The notes beneath the pieces were generated by a model, which was given only the letters and a program-made list of their open reading frames with translations, was not told the DNA's origin and made no database searches. The position numbers and the translations under genes were made by a program. This document shows, piece after piece, positions 5,421 to 8,648 of a stretch of DNA of 8,648 nucleotides. How positions within the stretch are numbered: the first letter of the stretch is position 1; each line of letters opens with the position of its first letter. Origin of the DNA: Opitutales bacterium (GTDB lineage: Bacteria; Verrucomicrobiota; Verrucomicrobiia; Opitutales; Oceanipulchritudinaceae); the NCBI GenBank assembly GCA_007123395.1, contig SKLD01000289.1, positions 1 through 8,648 on the forward strand, in the 5' to 3' direction.

Positions 5421-7721
5421 TTACTCTTCCACTTCCACCTTCAGGCGAAGGAACCGTGGTTGGTCCGGGGCGACCGGAACGGTGTCGCGGAACGAAAGGA
5501 TGTCCCGTTCACCATCACCCGCGAGGTCGAGAAGAAGCGGATCGTTCAGAACGGACCATGCTCCGGGGGCGTCAGCGCCCTCCAAGGTGATATTCACACC
5601 GGAGGAGAAGACACGGCGTTGGTATTGAAGAACGACGTATTCCTCCCCGGTCTCGGGATCATCATGGCGGAGCACGGCGGGGAGGAGCGCGCGGTCGGGA
5701 GCGCGGGCGTCGAGCCCAAGGGCGTAGCGAAGCGCGAGAGGTATGCCGAGGCCGCCGGGATCGTCGCCGGGTTCAAGTTCTTCCACACCGGTTTCGTCCC
5801 ACGCCGCGCGCGCCCACGAGTGGAAGTCGGGGTTCAAGGGAAAGACGTCGAAAAGAATCGGTTCGGATTCCGGGTCGTGCCAGTTGTAGGCCCAACTCCG
5901 CACGAGGCCGGTGCCGGTGTCGAGGACGGTGAAAACACCGATATCGTTGCTCGAGATAAAGGGGACTTCATGCCCCACCGCCGAGTTCCACAACTGCTCG
6001 GGATTGGCGTGCGTGGGAAAGATGGCGGGGCGGCCGTGGGGATCGCCGGTGCGCGGATAGTCGGCGGGATCGGGACCGAGAATACTGCCCTCCTCACCGG
6101 GAAAGTTGGCCCACGGCGCGCGTACCACCTCGATGTTTTCGTCCGCATAACCCACACCGTGGGTGTCACCGTAGTTGGAGGACTCGAGGTAGTTGAGCAA
6201 GCCCACGCGCGACCGGTTCCAGAGGTGGCTGTGTCCCGTGAGAACCAGTTGCACTTCGTGCTCCAGCAAAAGGGGCTCGATGTCGTTTTTCCAAATATCG
6301 TTTTCGATCGGGTATTCGTAGTAAACATGCACGATTTCACCGCGTCTGGCCTTTGGTTGCACCTCGTTGACAAAGGTTTCCACGTCCCCTTCCCATTGCA
6401 TCGTCCGCAAGCGTCCGCCCGCCCATTCATAGGTGATCGTGGCGATGGGATTGGCCATGACCGGCAGGGCGTTGTCACCGAGGCCGAACATGGATTTATG
6501 GCCCATCAAGACACGGTATTTGCTGTTCTGGAACTCTTCCGAGGCAAGGACGTCCACGAGCCATTCGTATTGTTCCGAGCCAACGCTGAAGTCCTCGAAA
6601 AACATGTCGCCGAAGCCCCATTCGTCGGTGTTGTTGAGGTGTTGCTCGGAAAACTTGCCCCGCCGAAGGTGCCAGTGGCGCCAGAGGGTGTTGACATGCA
6701 TGCCGATGATAAAGACATCTCCATAGCTGATCGACCAGTAGCCTTCGCCCCCGGGGCTGTCGTCCGGATGGGTCCAGATTTCAAGAAAACTCGTCATCTC
6801 AAATGAATGATCCTCAATCCACTGCGCGCGGAAGGCGGCGGCCTCCTCCGGATCTTCCGGAGGCGTCAACTCGCCCGCCGCCACACGCTGGTCGTAGCGG
6901 ACTTCCGCATACCAACGGGGCTGGGGGTCGTTCCAGACGGCGTTGATACCGGCGCCTTGCGCGTGTTTGGCAAACCGGCCGGAGACTTCATGATTGCCCG
7001 GAACGCCCATGATGGGCGCGTGTTGCAGCACCTCTCCGCCCGCGTAGGGGTGGTCCGGAAAAAGGTTTTGAATTGTTCCCTGTTTGGTGGGGAAATACGG
7101 CGGACGCGATTCGTTTTGGCGGTCATACCATTCCGACGCACGGTTCGGGTGATCCGCATAATCACCCGCCATGAGAACGAGGTCGGGCGTCCCCACGGTT
7201 TCCACAAGCTTTTGCCATGTCCCCGGATTCATGGCGCGATTCTGGTGATCGCTCGTGAGAACAATCTGCACTGCCTGGCCCGGCGCGGGCTTGGGTTGCA
7301 GGGTGTATGTCCCGCTCACGACCGACGCCGAACCGTCCTCGCTCGTCACGAAATACGGCACCCGTTCCCCCGCGACAAGACCGGTGACCACCGCTTCGTG
7401 ACGCCAGACCGGACGTTCCGTGAAGGAACTGTGGATGCGGTTGCCCGACGGATTGAAGAGGTCCGAGCTGCCGTCTTCGAACATGCGGGTGAGACGGCTC
7501 GTGACGGCAACCGCCGTTTGATCGAGATCCGTGCCGTAGGTCACGGTGTGAGCCGTGCCCTCAAACTCCGTCATCCACGCGACGACAACGGAGTCTTCGC
7601 CCGGAAGTTGCAAAAACGGTTCGGTGAGAAGGGAAAGGCCGCTGGCTCCCGCAGGGAACAGCATGAACGAAAGCAACAAGACAGACCGGCGGCACAGAAT
7701 GGATCGCTTGGGGAAATTCAT
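5421..7721 (-). CDS. Secreted purple-acid-phosphatase-like metallophosphoesterase
   Basis: This predicted exported phosphatase (766 residues) probably releases phosphate from organic phosphoesters outside the cytoplasm; the substrate is unknown. The chosen ATG gives a signal peptide (about residues 1-28: basic MNFPKRS and CRR, hydrophobic VLLLSFMLF, cleavage near AGASG). An ATG 35 codons upstream (7826) stays in frame but would bury this signal. Residues about 31-145 look like the fibronectin-type domain that precedes purple acid phosphatase catalytic domains. Metal-site motifs follow in order: SDHQ (157-160), GDYAD (186-190), GNHE (242-245), GHK (407-409) and GHSH (496-499). The second motif lacks the GDxxY spacing whose tyrosine binds ferric iron in true purple acid phosphatases. 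Residues about 655-766 (with GIPLALRYALGLDA) form a tail I associate with verrucomicrobial secreted proteins. No Shine-Dalgarno sequence is evident. The fold assignment is firm; the biochemical activity is inferred. Confidence 0.85.
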   Translation of the reverse strand: MNFPKRSILCRRSVLLLSFMLFPAGASGLSLLTEPFLQLPGEDSVVVAWMTEFEGTAHTVTYGTDLDQTAVAVTSRLTRMFEDGSSDLFNPSGNRIHSSFTERPVWRHEAVVTGLVAGERVPYFVTSEDGSASVVSGTYTLQPKPAPGQAVQIVLTSDHQNRAMNPGTWQKLVETVGTPDLVLMAGDYADHPNRASEWYDRQNESRPPYFPTKQGTIQNLFPDHPYAGGEVLQHAPIMGVPGNHEVSGRFAKHAQGAGINAVWNDPQPRWYAEVRYDQRVAAGELTPPEDPEEAAAFRAQWIEDHSFEMTSFLEIWTHPDDSPGGEGYWSISYGDVFIIGMHVNTLWRHWHLRRGKFSEQHLNNTDEWGFGDMFFEDFSVGSEQYEWLVDVLASEEFQNSKYRVLMGHKSMFGLGDNALPVMANPIATITYEWAGGRLRTMQWEGDVETFVNEVQPKARRGEIVHVYYEYPIENDIWKNDIEPLLLEHEVQLVLTGHSHLWNRSRVGLLNYLESSNYGDTHGVGYADENIEVVRAPWANFPGEEGSILGPDPADYPRTGDPHGRPAIFPTHANPEQLWNSAVGHEVPFISSNDIGVFTVLDTGTGLVRSWAYNWHDPESEPILFDVFPLNPDFHSWARAAWDETGVEELEPGDDPGGLGIPLALRYALGLDARAPDRALLPAVLRHDDPETGEEYVVLQYQRRVFSSGVNITLEGADAPGAWSVLNDPLLLDLAGDGERDILSFRDTVPVAPDQPRFLRLKVEVEE

Positions 7722-8012
7722 TCTAAGAAGATTTGTTTTAGGGTGATCGACTGAAAAACAGAGCCCGACTCCGCATGAGCGATAGCTGAGCCCAGTAAAG
7801 CGCTGAGAGAACACGGGCTGGACCATCTGTCAATCCACCTTGAAAACTTTATTTGTAAACTAGACATTTGACGATGGACAACCCTTGCTTCACGGGTAAA
7901 CCTATTCGGCTGTATCATTGTGGCAGCCATTACCCTGCCCTTCCGCCGTCTTTGGCGAACGGGGCGATGGAAAGATTCCCACCAGCATGACAGTTTAGAT
8001 TCCCCATTCCCC
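7722..8012. promoter_or_regulatory. Divergent intergenic region between two exported-protein genes
   Basis: The phosphatase gene (minus) and the secreted-protein gene (plus) diverge from this 291-bp gap, so promoters for both should lie here. An AT-rich core at about 7840-7870 stands out from the GC-rich surroundings. Outward-facing -35-like hexamers are present: TTGACA on the minus strand (7833-7828) and TTGACG on the plus strand (7868-7873). Neither is followed by a good -10 box at 16-18 bp. No ribosome binding site is obvious before either start. Confidence 0.4.
7823..7877. promoter_or_regulatory. Inverted repeat in the divergent region (possible operator)
   Basis: CCATCTGTCAA (7823-7833) and TTGACGATGG (7868-7877) are inverted copies that differ by one extra base. 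They flank the AT-rich core symmetrically. They could be regulator-binding half-sites or simply the two -35 regions; no regulator is encoded in the window. Confidence 0.3.
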
Positions 8013-8648
8013 ATGAAGATAAGAACATTGTCTCTTCTTGCCATGGCCGCGCTTCTTTCCGCACGCGCGGTTTTCGCGGCAGACACCGTGTTTTACGCGG
8101 ACGCTCCGGGCGACCACCGGTTCAACGGCGTGCATCAACTCTCCGACGGCACCGTGCTGGTGAGCGCGTCGGGCCCGTCCCTCGACTGGTTGCCCGCCGG
8201 CGTCCCGGTGACGGAGATGGCGGCGGCGGGGATCGACTCCACGTCAGCGGGCGCCCTCGGTTACATGCTCCATCTCTCCGCAGACCTTGCGGACATCCTG
8301 CGCGCGGTCCATTTCCCGGTCGGGACGGTGGTCGAGATCAACCACATCCGCACGACCGAGGTGCCGGGCGAAGCCACGGGCGGTCTCTATGTTTCGGGCC
8401 GACGCGCCAACGGAGCCACGGAGGGCTATTACGTCGCGCGCCTGAACAATAACTTCGTCGCGGGTCCGCCCACGGGAATCGTATGGGCTTACAACGTGGA
8501 GGCGCGGCGGTCCTACCTCGATATCCAACCGTGGGACGTGCGCGGTGACGGCAAAGTGGTCGCGGCAAGCGGCAACAACAATAGCTGGGAACCCGCTTTT
8601 CTGCTTATGCTGGGAGCCGAAGACGGCTTGCCTGTGAGGGTTGACGGC
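8013..8648 (+). CDS. Secreted protein of unknown function, 5' part only
   Basis: The open frame starts at ATG 8013 and has no stop before the window ends, giving 212 residues. The N-terminus is a clear signal peptide: MKIR, a hydrophobic run LSLLAMAALL and a cleavage site near AVFA-AD (residue 22-23), which supports this start. After it come glycine- and aromatic-rich stretches such as FNGVHQLSDGTVLVSASG (38-55), GGLYVSGRRANGAT (123-136) and QPWDVRGDGKVVAASG (175-190). The recurring pattern of a short strand, Asp-Gly turn and strand suggests beta-propeller or other beta-repeat folds, but I do not recognise a family. No cysteines are visible. The codons are GC-rich at third positions, like the neighbours. 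It is divergent from the phosphatase gene, which is also exported. The ATG lies after CCCCATTCCCC with no Shine-Dalgarno sequence. Function is unknown. Confidence 0.75.
   Translation, partial: MKIRTLSLLAMAALLSARAVFAADTVFYADAPGDHRFNGVHQLSDGTVLVSASGPSLDWLPAGVPVTEMAAAGIDSTSAGALGYMLHLSADLADILRAVHFPVGTVVEINHIRTTEVPGEATGGLYVSGRRANGATEGYYVARLNNNFVAGPPTGIVWAYNVEARRSYLDIQPWDVRGDGKVVAASGNNNSWEPAFLLMLGAEDGLPVRVDG

Noticed and set aside
5388..6806. A 472-codon plus-strand frame antisense to the phosphatase, and a 315-codon one after it (6807-7754)
   Set aside because: Both lie opposite a gene with clear catalytic motifs and show no domain of their own.
7722..7826. Upstream ATG at 7826 as the phosphatase start
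   Set aside because: It would add 35 residues ahead of a well-formed signal peptide; the ATG at 7721 fits an exported protein better.

Overview
The window looks like a high-GC bacterial chromosome segment, most probably from the Verrucomicrobiota (an Opitutae-like lineage). This placement is an inference. It rests on a lone smc gene, a secreted phosphatase-like protein ending in the kind of C-terminal tail often seen on verrucomicrobial exported proteins, starts without a clear Shine-Dalgarno sequence, and an intergenic region packed with small palindromes. No rRNA, tRNA or taxonomic marker is present to confirm it.

Layout. Bases 1-1210 carry no convincing gene and form a dense mosaic of palindromic repeats. 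Three copies of a roughly 80-125 bp palindromic element (R), four copies of a GTAG-headed hairpin (G), two copies of a second GTAG-headed hairpin (B) and further hairpins recur in the order R-G-B, with a period of about 400 bp. The GTAG-plus-palindrome design matches REP elements mobilised by RAYT transposases, but no RAYT gene is in the window. Bases 1211-1496 hold GC-rich hairpins, two of them just beyond the smc stop.

Bases 1497-5207 (minus strand) encode a complete chromosome-condensation ATPase SMC of 1236 residues with both halves of the ABC head, long coiled coils and a hinge. After a 213-bp gap, bases 5421-7721 (minus strand) encode a 766-residue secreted metallophosphoesterase resembling purple acid phosphatases. 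A 291-bp, partly AT-rich divergent intergenic region follows. At 8013 a plus-strand gene for a secreted protein of unknown function begins and runs off the end of the window (212 codons visible).

The smc and phosphatase genes are co-directional, but no functional link between them is evident. The two exported proteins are divergently transcribed and could share regulatory DNA. The most unusual part of the window is the composite repeat region downstream of smc.
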